Positions 17,098-26,032 of a stretch of 64,000 nucleotides of DNA are shown here, piece after piece. Below the pieces are notes generated by a model. It saw only the letters and a list, made by a program, of their open reading frames with translations, was not told the DNA's origin and ran no database searches. The number at the start of each line of letters is the position of its first letter. Within the stretch, counting starts at the first letter, position 1. The DNA is taken from the IMG/VR virus record IMGVR_UViG_3300034170_000023, positions 19,208 through 83,207 of that record. One strand, written 5' to 3'. The position numbers and the translations under genes were made by a program. The DNA is from a virus.

Positions 17098-17328
17098 TTA
17101 CTTACCCCCCGATTTAATTTGAATTGTAAAGTTGCTTTCAAACACTTTCAAGTCTTCATTATCTTGTGCAATGCCCTCAAGTCCATAGTAAACATTATCT
17201 ACAAATTTACGAACAGGACCACCTCCACCAATATTACCAAAGAGTTCATATACCCAATTAACTTCCTCTTGAGTTTCCAGAACAATACTCACTGGTTTGA
17301 AAGCTTCTGGTGCTTTAATGATTTTCAA
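17098..17328 (-). CDS. Small hypothetical protein (TTG start)
   Basis: 76 residues, TTG behind GGGG. It contains NIGGGGPVRKFVDNV. Unknown. Confidence 0.5.
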   Translation of the reverse strand: MKIIKAPEAFKPVSIVLETQEEVNWVYELFGNIGGGGPVRKFVDNVYYGLEGIAQDNEDLKVFESNFTIQIKSGGK

Positions 17329-17339
17329 TGTGTTTCCCC

Positions 17340-17669
17340 TTATTTAGTTTCGTAGACAGTGACCACTTTACTCTTTGCAAACACTTCTGTCAACTCAATT
17401 TCATCACTATCATTCTCATAAGCTCGCTCATCTTGGCATTCTGTCGCACCTACAGAGTAGGTTGAGCTATAGAACTTATTAGAGGTGAGGTCTTGATAAA
17501 TCACTTCGTGAATATTGCTCCAACGAGATGTGTCGATAAGCTCTGATTGGATGAGCTTAAATATTAGTGCTGGTTCACCATCAAACCAGTCTTCTTGCCA
17601 GTCAGATGTGTCTTCACCTACGGATAGTTCACCAGCTAGTAGTTGTGCAGTGGTCTTTGCAATCTTCAT
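17340..17669 (-). CDS. Acidic hypothetical protein
   Basis: 109 residues, strongly acidic, ATG behind AAGGAGAAG. Unknown. The 100 bases upstream, to the HNH gene end, hold no gene. Confidence 0.6.
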   Translation of the reverse strand: MKIAKTTAQLLAGELSVGEDTSDWQEDWFDGEPALIFKLIQSELIDTSRWSNIHEVIYQDLTSNKFYSSTYSVGATECQDERAYENDSDEIELTEVFAKSKVVTVYETK

Positions 17670-17768
17670 TGTTTCTTCTCCTTATTTACTTTAGGGATTT
17701 CTATTCTAGACTTCTATTCCAGAAAACATATTCTACGTGTTATTGGTGAGGATGTACAGCGTTATTTT

Positions 17769-18314
17769 CTAGTTTGTGTGGGGTTGAGAAAGCATTTCTT
17801 TTTGCACAAACTCAAACAGTTCCCAGTTACTCCTGCCGTTGAACACGCTAGAAATCGTAGTACGCGGAAAGTCTAGCATGATTGCAATCTCATTAACACC
17901 TTTTCCTTGATGAGAAAGCAAAGCAATTTGACAAATGATTGACTCAGTTACCTTACGGTTTCGTTTGGGGCGATTTACATTGATTTTACCATCACGAATA
18001 CCATCAGCAGTATTTTGTTTAGGTGTTGTCCAATATAAATTGCTGACACTATTATTAGAGCGAGTGTGGTCCTTATGTCCAACCTGAGGTAGCTTATCAG
18101 GATTCTCAATAAATGCAATAGCTACTAAGCGATGAACATATCGAATACGAACTGCACTTCTAGGACCTTGAAGCCCCACATTCATATAACCAGCACCGTT
18201 ATCATGCCAAGCCATATACTTTTGGTTCTTCAAGTCTATTACGCGACCTAAGCTGCTGACTGCATACCTCTCTTGAATATCATCAATCAGTAATGGTTTC
18301 CATACTTCTTTCAC
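17769..18314 (-). CDS. NUMOD4-HNH homing endonuclease with helix-turn-helix
   Basis: 181 residues. A NUMOD4 start (EVWKPLLIDDIQERYAVSS) is followed by an HNH site (HRLVAIAFI, VGHKDHTRSNNSVSNLYW) and a C-terminal helix-turn-helix (GVNEIAIMLDFPRTTISSV). The GTG start lies inside the last codons of the DNA polymerase gene, so it has inserted at the polymerase 3' end without disrupting it. Probably selfish. Confidence 0.87.
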   Translation of the reverse strand: MKEVWKPLLIDDIQERYAVSSLGRVIDLKNQKYMAWHDNGAGYMNVGLQGPRSAVRIRYVHRLVAIAFIENPDKLPQVGHKDHTRSNNSVSNLYWTTPKQNTADGIRDGKINVNRPKRNRKVTESIICQIALLSHQGKGVNEIAIMLDFPRTTISSVFNGRSNWELFEFVQKEMLSQPHTN

Positions 18315-20499
18315 AATTTTTACCTTGTTTATCAGTTACATCCTCCGACACGGCTTCAATAAGTTTAGCTGCCTGATCAATGTAATACTTATAGTCAACT
18401 CCCCAAGAGAAGTCATTAATGTTATTGCATGTTCTCACATTCCAATCTGTATCAACACCTAACCGTCGATACTCACCACCTTCTACCATTGGCGGCATAA
18501 TCTTGATTAGTTTCCCACCCTCCTTTGCTGGATAATAACGGCAAATATTCTGCTGAGGGATATCTTCACCATCCTCAACAATCACCAAGCTACTACTGCG
18601 AGGCACTTTAGTCCTCAACATAAAATCATACTTGTTCTCATGCAGTCGAATAAATTCCTCAAAGTCAACACCATCAAGTAGCTGAGCTTTCACAGCCATC
18701 GGTATTACCATAGCCGAGTGGTTTTTATGCCATCCCAGTTTATCAAAGTCCATAAATTCATAGGCTCCTTTAAGCTTCACCTTACCGGACTCAGTTACCG
18801 AAATATAATTATTTACGTCTCGGATGAACATCTTAGAATAAGAGTCACCTTCCATTTGAAGCTTAGTAAGATCCTCCCACCATTTTACCCATTTATCAGC
18901 CTCTTCAAACTTGTCAACATCAATAATGTATTCAAACCCATCAGTATTACACATGATAATCCGGGCATCACAATGGTCAATTAGTTTTTCCATCAGCATA
19001 CACAGTGATAGCTGACCACCAATAGTGATCGCCATTGTGTATGCTGGATCAAGTAATGGGCTGAACTCATTATTCGAGTCTCCGTATACACCGTTCAATG
19101 CCAGCTTTAACGCAGCATTAGATGCTGACCCTTTTGGGGTTGCCTTTCGTTGCTCATATAGGTCAGAGTACACCTTACAGAATGTCTTACCCAAATGTTG
19201 CGGGTAAATCTGGTTAGCAATGGCCATATTTGGGTAGTAGCTAGCAACGTCAAGCGTCCTAACCTTACGAGTCTCAGTGCTGTGGATATTACCTTGGGTC
19301 GCCCCGTGAATACCACCCACGCCATAATCGTAACGAAATCCGTTAATAACTACATTCAATGTTTCCGCAACACTCCAGCACCAATAATAACTCTTCGCTC
19401 CTTTCGGTGATTTAAGTTCTTTCTCTTCAATCCAACCTAATGGTTGTTCTTTCTTAAGATCAATTATATGGAGTTGTTGAGGGTAGAAAGTTTTACTTCT
19501 AGTCCCTTTATAATCATCAAATCCATACTTTGTACAATCATTCAGATTTCCAAGTTTCTTTTTCTTCACAACCATTTCAGCATACTTAGCAACATCACCA
19601 AGTTGGTGTTCCATCAAATCACTAAATACGCCTTTTGTCTCAGTAATGATCTGACCTTGGAACCACTTATGAATAGCTTTGAACTCTGGTCTATCGAATG
19701 TGATATATGGGAATAGACAATCCTTGATAATGATCTTAGCTCGCTTTGTCTGTCTCACCTCACGCCCATACTCAGTTTTCAAGTAGCAGCTTCCGGGGGC
19801 TTCCTTTTCCAGTGTGCGGATAAACAACTCTTTACCAATCTTTGTATCATTGAAATTTGTACAATCAAAGCCAAACTGTGTTGTCAGCTCTGCTCGGAGT
19901 TTCAGGTTCTCATAGGAATACCAATAAAACTTTAGTGTCTCACTGACATCGTGCTTGTTATATTTGATAAGTACATCTTTTTCTGCATCAGTCAATACTG
20001 TACCCACAGGGTATGGAAGGTCTTCAATATTAGTAGACCTCATGTTGTATTCAAGCATCTTTAGGGATGTTGAGCGTGCCCTGTTATCAAAGTGATGAAT
20101 CTTAAACAGATCGACTTGTGGAATTACAACATCTTTTTCTTTGATTGCGCTACCAAACTTTTCGTCCTTATTAGAGTTGATAATTTTCATTGCAACATCG
20201 TAAAGCTCTTTAGCTGTCACTTTGAGTTTCTTATCTGTCCCATGAATCTTTCGGGCTTTCTGCAAAATGTGATGAACCACAGGGTAGTCGAAGTTATTGT
20301 TGTTGAAGCCGACAAACCTATGACCTGCACTCTTGACTTTACGAAAGAACTCAAGAAGCTCACCTACTTCATTTTTACGGTCACTAATTTCAAAGGCTCG
20401 CATACCTTTACCATTCGCATATACAGCAGCAAATGTAAAGGTGTTTGGGAAAGTTTCAATATCAAACACCCAGTCACCATTAAAGAATTTCTTTTCCAC
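18283..20499 (-). CDS. Family B DNA polymerase with 3'-5' exonuclease
   Basis: 738 residues. Exonuclease motifs: Exo I FDIETF, Exo II GFNNNNFDYPVV, Exo III YNKHDVSE. Polymerase motifs: A (DVASYYPNM), B (LALNGVYGDSN) and C, read as CNTDGFEY. Motif A with SxYP and motif B with NxxYG place it in family B, unlike the family A enzymes usual with T7-type primase-helicases. Motif C has Asn instead of the first Asp of DTD. The GTG start sits behind AGGAG. A promoter with a dyad around its -10 lies just upstream. Confidence 0.88.
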   Translation of the reverse strand: MEKKFFNGDWVFDIETFPNTFTFAAVYANGKGMRAFEISDRKNEVGELLEFFRKVKSAGHRFVGFNNNNFDYPVVHHILQKARKIHGTDKKLKVTAKELYDVAMKIINSNKDEKFGSAIKEKDVVIPQVDLFKIHHFDNRARSTSLKMLEYNMRSTNIEDLPYPVGTVLTDAEKDVLIKYNKHDVSETLKFYWYSYENLKLRAELTTQFGFDCTNFNDTKIGKELFIRTLEKEAPGSCYLKTEYGREVRQTKRAKIIIKDCLFPYITFDRPEFKAIHKWFQGQIITETKGVFSDLMEHQLGDVAKYAEMVVKKKKLGNLNDCTKYGFDDYKGTRSKTFYPQQLHIIDLKKEQPLGWIEEKELKSPKGAKSYYWCWSVAETLNVVINGFRYDYGVGGIHGATQGNIHSTETRKVRTLDVASYYPNMAIANQIYPQHLGKTFCKVYSDLYEQRKATPKGSASNAALKLALNGVYGDSNNEFSPLLDPAYTMAITIGGQLSLCMLMEKLIDHCDARIIMCNTDGFEYIIDVDKFEEADKWVKWWEDLTKLQMEGDSYSKMFIRDVNNYISVTESGKVKLKGAYEFMDFDKLGWHKNHSAMVIPMAVKAQLLDGVDFEEFIRLHENKYDFMLRTKVPRSSSLVIVEDGEDIPQQNICRYYPAKEGGKLIKIMPPMVEGGEYRRLGVDTDWNVRTCNNINDFSWGVDYKYYIDQAAKLIEAVSEDVTDKQGKNCERSMETITD

Positions 20500-20521
20500 C
20501 GCTAAATCTCCTAATCTGAAC

Positions 20522-20555
20522 GGAGGATTCTAGCCCTCCTTATTTCAAAAGTCAA
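20522..20555 (-). promoter_or_regulatory. Promoter with -10 box inside a dyad, upstream of the polymerase
   Basis: Leftward TTGACT (20555-20550), 17-bp spacer, TAGAAT (20532-20527). The -10 lies between perfect arms GGAGG / CCTCC (20522-20526, 20535-20539), so a dimeric repressor could cover it. It overlaps the end of the primase-helicase gene. Confidence 0.65.
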
Positions 20556-22293
20556 CAATATGTGCAGGTACTTCTAGATTTTCTACTGATGGTGGTTCCA
20601 ATAGTTCTTCAATATATGGGTCAGAGGTTGCAAACATATGTGTTGTAGCACCATCATAACGTAACCATCCTGCATCTCCGGTGTTCCCAGTACGACGACA
20701 CTTAACTAATTGGAGCTTGGTAGCTGACTTTTTGATTGGGTCAGGATTCATCTTATCGCGGCTGATTAGAATTGTATTGAATGCAATTTGATTTAAAGAA
20801 CTGGAACCCATTAATTGGTATTCGGTGACAGCGTGCGGATTCTCTTCAGAAGGCTTCCTCATGTGACTAATCGCCACCACACAAGTATCTGTTTCCTTTG
20901 CAAACTTCAATAGTGTATCCATGAACTCAATGATCGCACCATTATCGCTACTATTCACACCTGCCTGAACTGGGTCGATAACAATTACATCACAGTTTTC
21001 AGCCTTCGCTAAGTAATTGAGCTTATCAAAAATCTCAGTGGTTGAAATGCTACCTTGGTGGTCAACATACACAAACTGATCTTTCTTTGCAAGGTTCTCA
21101 AAGAATCGATTCTTCAGCGCTTCAATATCCACATTCTCACGATTCACTGTACGCAAGTTCATACCGGCATCGAGTGAGAGCAGATCACGCACCACTTCAC
21201 GTTTAGTGCCTTCTAGATACATTGCACCCACTTTAAAGGTGGTGTTCTCAATGAGTGAATACACAATATTATTTACGATTGAACTTTTACCAATAGAGGT
21301 CAAAGCACCGATAATTGTAATCTCACCCTTTTCCATTCCCCCATTCATCATTTCATTAAGGTGTGCCCAAGAAGATGGAAATGGAATCTTTACGTTATTG
21401 TCTTCACTTTCAAAGTCATCCCACATTTGACTAAGGTGAAGGACATCTACACGACTGAATGGTGTGGCTTTCCAGAACAACTGTTTAAGCTCTGCTGTCC
21501 GACCAGTTTTAACCATATCGGAGGCATCTTTAACACCTGCTGGGAGCTTGGCAATAAAAGCTTTACCCGGAGTGAGTAGACGGGCAGCCTCTTCTACATA
21601 TTTTTGTGCTGATTCGTCTTGATCAAACGATAGGATTACTTTAGAGAAGCTATTAATGTATTCAAAGTTAGCCTTGAACTGTTTAATGATACTACCATCA
21701 CCACAAGTGACACTAACGCATGGTGTCCAGTATTCCACACCATCTTTCTTTGAGTAAAGTGCTTGAGCAAACGCTAAAGCATCTTCTTCCCCGGTCGTTA
21801 TGACCAAGTATTTCTGACCAGCTTCAAAGACAGATTGACCAAATAATTCATTAGTTGCTTTTGTGTTACCAATCCCAACGAAGTCTTTAGGGTTCAAACG
21901 TTTCTTAAAGCCTACAATTTTACCATCTGATGTTGATGGGTAGTAACGTGCTTTCACATCATAGTCATTCTCAATCTCTGTGTGAATACCATACTTGGTT
22001 GATACAGGTTGACCAATACCACGCTCACGCCACCCACGGAATGGGATTGCTTCAATATTTGAAAAATCAACTACTTCTGACACTTTGTTTTTCCCTTCTT
22101 TAATTTTAATACCAACTTCTTCAAGTTGATCGTGGTTGAAATAATTAGTGCAGACAAAGCAGAAAGCATCGTGTACTGGCTTCCCATCAATCTCTTTTAC
22201 ATATACTGCCATACCATCTGAAGAAGAACAATCATCTCCGATACAAGCGGCATGATATAGAAGCTCCCCTTCCGGTTTTTCGTATTTACTCAA
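20545..22293 (-). CDS. T7 gp4-like DNA primase-helicase
   Basis: 582 residues. A zinc site (CIGDDC ... CFVC, residues 17-48) precedes a TOPRIM primase core (ITTGEEDALAFAQ near 165 and SFDQDE near 220). The RecA/DnaB-type helicase follows: Walker A GALTSIGKSS near 330 and a Walker B-like DVIVIDPVQAG near 435, then ISHMRKP and the sensor QLMGSSSLNQ. It should unwind DNA at the fork and prime lagging-strand synthesis. The start is TTG behind AGGAGAG. Upstream lies a 213-bp gene-free segment with a repeated motif. Confidence 0.93.
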   Translation of the reverse strand: MSKYEKPEGELLYHAACIGDDCSSSDGMAVYVKEIDGKPVHDAFCFVCTNYFNHDQLEEVGIKIKEGKNKVSEVVDFSNIEAIPFRGWRERGIGQPVSTKYGIHTEIENDYDVKARYYPSTSDGKIVGFKKRLNPKDFVGIGNTKATNELFGQSVFEAGQKYLVITTGEEDALAFAQALYSKKDGVEYWTPCVSVTCGDGSIIKQFKANFEYINSFSKVILSFDQDESAQKYVEEAARLLTPGKAFIAKLPAGVKDASDMVKTGRTAELKQLFWKATPFSRVDVLHLSQMWDDFESEDNNVKIPFPSSWAHLNEMMNGGMEKGEITIIGALTSIGKSSIVNNIVYSLIENTTFKVGAMYLEGTKREVVRDLLSLDAGMNLRTVNRENVDIEALKNRFFENLAKKDQFVYVDHQGSISTTEIFDKLNYLAKAENCDVIVIDPVQAGVNSSDNGAIIEFMDTLLKFAKETDTCVVAISHMRKPSEENPHAVTEYQLMGSSSLNQIAFNTILISRDKMNPDPIKKSATKLQLVKCRRTGNTGDAGWLRYDGATTHMFATSDPYIEELLEPPSVENLEVPAHIVDF

Positions 22294-22506
22294 AACGCTC
22301 TCCTAAATTATTCCCAACTATCTAACCAATCTTCCTAACCAACCCACTCTACCACACGCCCTATCACATTAGAATAGCCTAATCATAGCGTCTTTTAAGC
22401 CCTCTCGGGAGCGTTAGCGACCAACCCCTCACAAGGACACTCCCAAGTCCTCTAAACGCCTAGAAGGGTGCTAAAACGTGCATGTTGAGGGGTTATTGTT
22501 TGACGC
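22294..22506 (-). other. Gene-free segment with structured repeat motif
   Basis: 213 bases without a credible ORF between the primase-helicase and the next gene. It holds a 9-bp inverted repeat (AACCCCTCA / TGAGGGGTT) enclosing a small hairpin (AGGAC / GTCCT) and the 17-bp sequence AAACGCCTAGAAGGGTG at 22454-22470. The 17-mer recurs exactly at 27877-27893. Confidence 0.6.
22454..22470 (+). repeat. Copy 1 of the AAACGCCT...GGGTG motif
   Basis: AAACGCCTAGAAGGGTG, identical to copy 2. With flanks (TAAACGCC ... GCTAAAACGTGCAT, 22453-22483) it also resembles copy 3 on the opposite strand at 53103-53133. Confidence 0.7.
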
Positions 22507-22869
22507 TTACCAAGAAGCTGATACAACTTCTTCATCGCCATACTTTAGAGTACAGAATGCTCCATAGCTCCAACCTGAGCCAGACCCTGCTGATAGATCA
22601 TACCCTAGAATCAGACCTTTCTCACCTCCAAGATCAAAGATGAAGTTAGCAACAACTCGTTCACCATCGCCACCGTCGTCATTGTAATCAATCTTAACGA
22701 TATCAAACAAGACTGCGTTATCAGCGTCTTCCAAGTCTTTTACTGCATCAATAACCTCTACGTCAGCACAACCACAGCAATCACCATCGTCCTGTTCAAT
22801 AGAAAGCGCCTGAACGATTTCTTTGTAAGTCTTACCGACCAAGTGTTGCATTATCTTTTCAGTTTTCAT
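22507..22869 (-). CDS. Acidic hypothetical protein
   Basis: 120 residues from MKTEKIMQHLVG. Very acidic, with DDGDCCGCADVEV and a Gly/Ser-rich end (YDLSAGSGSGWSYG). Possibly metal binding through the CC-x-C cluster. Unknown. Overlaps the upstream gene (ATGA-type junction). Confidence 0.6.
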   Translation of the reverse strand: MKTEKIMQHLVGKTYKEIVQALSIEQDDGDCCGCADVEVIDAVKDLEDADNAVLFDIVKIDYNDDGGDGERVVANFIFDLGGEKGLILGYDLSAGSGSGWSYGAFCTLKYGDEEVVSASW

Positions 22870-23258
22870 CACTCATCCTCCCCAACAATCACCCAACTAT
22901 CATCTGTATAGTTAAACAGAACACTCTCATTCCCATCATATTCATCAATACGATACATGTTGCTGTCACCACTCTCTGCAATCTTTAATTCGGCGTATCG
23001 ACCAGAGGCATCATCACCTAATTGCTCTACCACTTGAACCAATACCTTATCATGTCGTTCGATGTTGTCATAGTACAACTCTTCTCGTCGGTCATCTACT
23101 AGGGCAACGCCTGTGACTGGTTGGAGGTAGTAGTGTGTGCATCCGTAAGAACCCTTCTCAGGATAAATATCAATCCCTTTCAATTTAGCATAAAGAATAT
23201 ATGCCTCATCACTCAGACCAAAACCACCATAGCAAGCATTGTACACTACTTTTAACAT
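22869..23258 (-). CDS. Hypothetical protein
   Basis: 129 residues from MLKVVYNACYGGFGLSDEA, behind AAGGA. The opening KVVYNACYGGFGLSDEA recurs in phage proteins of unknown function. Acidic remainder. The in-frame ATG at 23306 would overlap the upstream gene more. Confidence 0.65.
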   Translation of the reverse strand: MLKVVYNACYGGFGLSDEAYILYAKLKGIDIYPEKGSYGCTHYYLQPVTGVALVDDRREELYYDNIERHDKVLVQVVEQLGDDASGRYAELKIAESGDSNMYRIDEYDGNESVLFNYTDDSWVIVGEDE

Positions 23259-23443
23259 TATTTGTTTTCCTTTAGAATAGGAGCCTGCACAGCCACCATA
23301 ACACAATGCTCAGTTCGTGCAAGAGATTGTTCACAAATACGAATATCTTTCTTCATCTGATCAATGTCCCATACATATCCCATAGAAATAATACCCATTA
23401 GAAGTCCAAAAGTCCAAACATAAAGATTCTGTAGAATTTGCAT
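23258..23443 (-). CDS. Small membrane protein
   Basis: 61 residues, N-terminal membrane helix (LYVWTFGLLMGIISMGYVW) and a helical soluble tail. Unknown. Confidence 0.55.
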   Translation of the reverse strand: MQILQNLYVWTFGLLMGIISMGYVWDIDQMKKDIRICEQSLARTEHCVMVAVQAPILKENK

Positions 23444-23446
23444 TAT

Positions 23447-23620
23447 TTAATCCTTTAACATTTTAATAGCAGAGAAGTTCATTCCTGCACATGCTGCACC
23501 AATGAACACGTTAAGATAGGAAACAAACTGTGCATTTCCCATAAGAATTTGTGTGCAGCTCATAGTGACCAACCCTACCCCAAACCATGCACCTAGTCTA
23601 CACATTGTTATGTCTTTCAT
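23447..23620 (-). CDS. Small two-helix membrane protein, first gene of the replication block
   Basis: 57 residues from MKDITMCRLG, behind GGAGAG. Two hydrophobic stretches (LGAWFGVGLVTMSC, YLNVFIGAACAGMNF). Immediately downstream of the - strand promoter at 23653-23680. Unknown. Confidence 0.6.
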   Translation of the reverse strand: MKDITMCRLGAWFGVGLVTMSCTQILMGNAQFVSYLNVFIGAACAGMNFSAIKMLKD

Positions 23621-23652
23621 CTTTCTCTCCATTTGTGTTTTCAATGGCACCC

Positions 23653-23680
23653 ACTTTAACACATCAATTCCACCTGTCAA
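23653..23680 (-). promoter_or_regulatory. Leftward promoter of the replication block
   Basis: TTGACA (23680-23675), 16-bp spacer, TAAAGT (23658-23653), reading left. It heads the 4.5-23.6 kb block and faces away from the promoter at 23757. Confidence 0.7.
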
Positions 23681-23756
23681 CCCTCATCCCAACAAAATAC
23701 CCCTCAGTCTTCCTTGCTCTCCCATTGAATAAATTCACATCTATGAAAATCCCCTC

Positions 23757-23784
23757 TTGACTTCACCCCTTGATCTGTTATGAT
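23757..23784 (+). promoter_or_regulatory. Rightward promoter of the small-gene block
   Basis: TTGACT, 16-bp spacer, TATGAT. Starts the + strand array 28 bases before the gene at 23812. With the leftward promoter it forms a divergent hub. Confidence 0.72.
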
Positions 23785-23811
23785 TGGCCTACATTAATTG
23801 AGGGGATTGTT

Positions 23812-24012
23812 ATGAAGAAACTTAAATTTGATAACCGTCGTTGTGTCTATTGTGAAGGTACCGTTGTAGCGATCTGGAGGGAATCAGGTACAGCCCCAAT
23901 CAAATTTGCTTGCGAGGCACACAAAGAAAAACTGCAAGCTTATGAAAGAACACAACGAGAGAAAGAAGGTTACTGTAAAGCCGCTGATTGGGCTACTTGG
24001 ATGAACCTATGA
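23812..24012 (+). CDS. Small zinc-finger-like protein
   Basis: 66 residues from MKKLKFDNRRCVYCEG, behind GAGGGG. A CxxC pair (CVYC) and a later Cys/His pair (CEAHKEK) could bind zinc. First gene of the early-type array. Unknown. Confidence 0.6.
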   Translation: MKKLKFDNRRCVYCEGTVVAIWRESGTAPIKFACEAHKEKLQAYERTQREKEGYCKAADWATWMNL

Positions 24013-24164
24013 AACAAATCACAGCAGAAGATGTACGCCTACTCTAGAAAGAAACTGGTACGGACTGGCGTCCTCTACACTCAAACGCCGTTATGGGCTT
24101 AAGGAGCAAAGAGATAAATTCTCTCCAAATTGACCAAACAAAAGATAAATTTACTTGCACCTGA
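24009..24164 (+). pseudogene. Short ORF interrupted by an in-frame amber codon
   Basis: ATG 24009 overlaps the previous stop. The frame reads MKQITAEDVRLL, then TAG (24045-24047), then KETGTDWRPLHSNAVMGLRS and on to TGA at 24162. The residues after TAG look like normal coding sequence, and a TGG to TAG change would explain the break. Other genes here end with TAG, so the codon is not reassigned. Nonsense mutant, suppressed gene, or two tiny ORFs are all possible. Confidence 0.5.
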
Positions 24165-24220
24165 AGTCTGAGATATCAGACAATTCACTTATGAATTTGA
24201 GTGACAACGAGGAAATAAAA

Positions 24221-25459
24221 GTGCAGACTAAAATTGAGCTTCTTGATTCAATCATGGGAAGTGGTAAGACACAGGGTGTGATTCAGTGGATGCTGAACAA
24301 TCCTCAGAACAAATACCTGTATGTTAGCCCAATGCTGACAGAAGTAGAAGAACGTATTCCTACAGCTTGTCAAGCACTGGAATTCACATACCCTTGCACA
24401 GAAGAATACAAGACTAAGGGCCAACACCTTCTTAAGCTTCTTGAAGAGGGCTGCAACGTTTCCTTTACACACTCGTTGTTTACTGACTTGACAAAGCAAC
24501 ACCTTGCACTGATACGGAAACATGAATATGTGTTGATTGTAGATGAAGAAGTAGCTTTCATTGAGCCGTACAAAGGTAACTACAGTCGTGATGATATTGT
24601 ATCGCTTGAGAAAGCTGGTCACATCAGGGTAGAAGAAGACAATCTTGGTCGTGTAGTTTGGCAGTGGTATGATGATAATGAAATGAATGACACTGCATAC
24701 AGCAAGCTTAAGAGAATGTCTGATCTAGGCATGTTGTACTGTGCTAAACGTGATCGTAAGATTATGGTTGTCCACTTACCAATTGAGTTAGTACAGTCTT
24801 CAAGACGTGTTATCCTTCTTACCTACCTCTTTAAAGGCAGTGTGATGGAATCCTTTATGGATCTTAAAGGGATTGAGATTGTACCATTTGCAGAAGTAAG
24901 ACCACTTAAATCAACAACTGATGTACTTAGTAAAGCTAAAAGCCTTATTACTTTTATTGATACAACTACTACAAAAACAGTTTCTAATCTCTCTATGTCT
25001 TCCACTTGGTACAGTAAAAATGCTACTACAGCAGATTTAGAAAAGGTTTCAAATGCTATCTTTTCTGTTTACCGTAAGTTTGGAGATAAAGAAAGTTTTA
25101 TCTTTACAGCTCCTAAGTCTCTGGCTGACTACCAATATGTAAAAGATGAAAAACTTAAACGTAACATTATACACAAGAAGATGCCTAAAGACGTAGACTG
25201 GATTTATTGTGGTACTAAAGCAACTAATATGTGGTCACATAAGTCTATTGCTGTCCATGCTTATAATAGATTTGTAAATACAGCTATCAAGGCTTACTTA
25301 CAGGATTATGGTACACCACCAGATGATGATATGTTTGCTTTATCTGAGATGGTACAGTGGATTTTCAGGACTTGTATCCGCAATGATGAGCCTTTACAAC
25401 TGTGTATTTTGAACAACAGAATGAAAGGTTTGCTTTGTAATTGGCTTAATGGAAATTAG
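24221..25459 (+). CDS. SF2 helicase-like ATPase, paralogue 1
   Basis: 412 residues from GTG 24221 (MQTKIELLDSIMGSGKT), behind GAGG; TTG 24155 is a longer alternative. Walker A is MGSGKTQG. Walker B/DExx is LIVDEEVAFIE. A KATNMWSHKS segment and AYLQDYGTPPDD lie near the C-terminus. Overall it resembles a DEAD/DEAH-like superfamily 2 core, but I did not recognise a named family. It is clearly homologous along its length to the gene at 38957-40183 on the other strand. DNA or RNA remodelling is inferred. Confidence 0.75.
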   Translation: MQTKIELLDSIMGSGKTQGVIQWMLNNPQNKYLYVSPMLTEVEERIPTACQALEFTYPCTEEYKTKGQHLLKLLEEGCNVSFTHSLFTDLTKQHLALIRKHEYVLIVDEEVAFIEPYKGNYSRDDIVSLEKAGHIRVEEDNLGRVVWQWYDDNEMNDTAYSKLKRMSDLGMLYCAKRDRKIMVVHLPIELVQSSRRVILLTYLFKGSVMESFMDLKGIEIVPFAEVRPLKSTTDVLSKAKSLITFIDTTTTKTVSNLSMSSTWYSKNATTADLEKVSNAIFSVYRKFGDKESFIFTAPKSLADYQYVKDEKLKRNIIHKKMPKDVDWIYCGTKATNMWSHKSIAVHAYNRFVNTAIKAYLQDYGTPPDDDMFALSEMVQWIFRTCIRNDEPLQLCILNNRMKGLLCNWLNGN

Positions 25460-25518
25460 TATTTGGGAAGTGAAACGTCCCACTTTTTTCTGGAAGCCTT
25501 GATCTACAAGGGCTGTAG

Positions 25519-25536
25519 AGGTGATCCCTTATAGTA
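25519..25536 (+). repeat. 3'-flank motif of SF2 paralogue 1
   Basis: AGGTGATCCCTTATAGTA, 60 bases after the gene, matches AGGTGTGCCCTTATAGTA after paralogue 2 (16 of 18 bases). It may contain a promoter (TATAGT) for the next gene. A weak hairpin plus T6 (about 25467-25490) lies just upstream. Confidence 0.6.
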
Positions 25537-25565
25537 AAAGATACTAAGAAGAGGGTTGATTTATC

Positions 25566-25859
25566 ATGACTATTGTGGTTAATAAATACAAAGTTAATAT
25601 GTCAGATCCCGATATTGTTTACATTGGAAGGGGTAGCCTATTTGGTAATCCTTTCAAAATGCATAAGGAAGATGACAGACTTAAAGTCATTGACCTGTAT
25701 AGGCATTGGCTATGGGAAGCTTTACAAGATGGTAAGATTACAAAAGAGATGCTTTTAGCTCTTGACGGTAAGAGGTTGGCCTGTTATTGTGCACCTAAAG
25801 CATGTCATGGTGATGTGTTGATTAAAGCTATTGAGTGGGCTAAAGGAGAACAGGGGTGA
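25566..25859 (+). CDS. DUF4326 protein
   Basis: 97 residues. The DUF4326 pattern is clear: YIGRGSLFGNPFKM at the start and LACYCAPKACHGDVL near the end. The family occurs in phages and bacteria and its biochemistry is not established to my knowledge. The conserved Cys/His cluster suggests a metal or nucleotide-derivative site. Confidence 0.85.
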   Translation: MTIVVNKYKVNMSDPDIVYIGRGSLFGNPFKMHKEDDRLKVIDLYRHWLWEALQDGKITKEMLLALDGKRLACYCAPKACHGDVLIKAIEWAKGEQG

Positions 25860-26032
25860 AAATAGAAATTCCAGATTTTGATAGGTTCAAAACAGAGTAT
25901 AATGAAGCTGTACAAAGAGGGTTGGCTGAATACAGATCGGATGATGAGCTTGTTATTCTCATCTTACAGTGTAATTTAGCTTCGTCGAAACGCTGGCAGA
26001 ATTTGTTTGTCCCAATTGGAGAATATCAATGA
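25856..26032 (+). CDS. Small protein coupled to DUF4326 (GTG start)
   Basis: 58 residues. GTG overlaps the DUF4326 stop and AAAGGAG lies upstream. Acidic N-terminus (EIPDFDRFKTEYNEA), helical. Unknown. Confidence 0.6.
   Translation: MKIEIPDFDRFKTEYNEAVQRGLAEYRSDDELVILILQCNLASSKRWQNLFVPIGEYQ

Noticed and set aside
18718-20533. Several + strand ORFs of 60-140 codons inside the polymerase gene
   Set aside because: They are antisense shadows of a motif-complete polymerase, lack ribosome sites and have unlikely composition.
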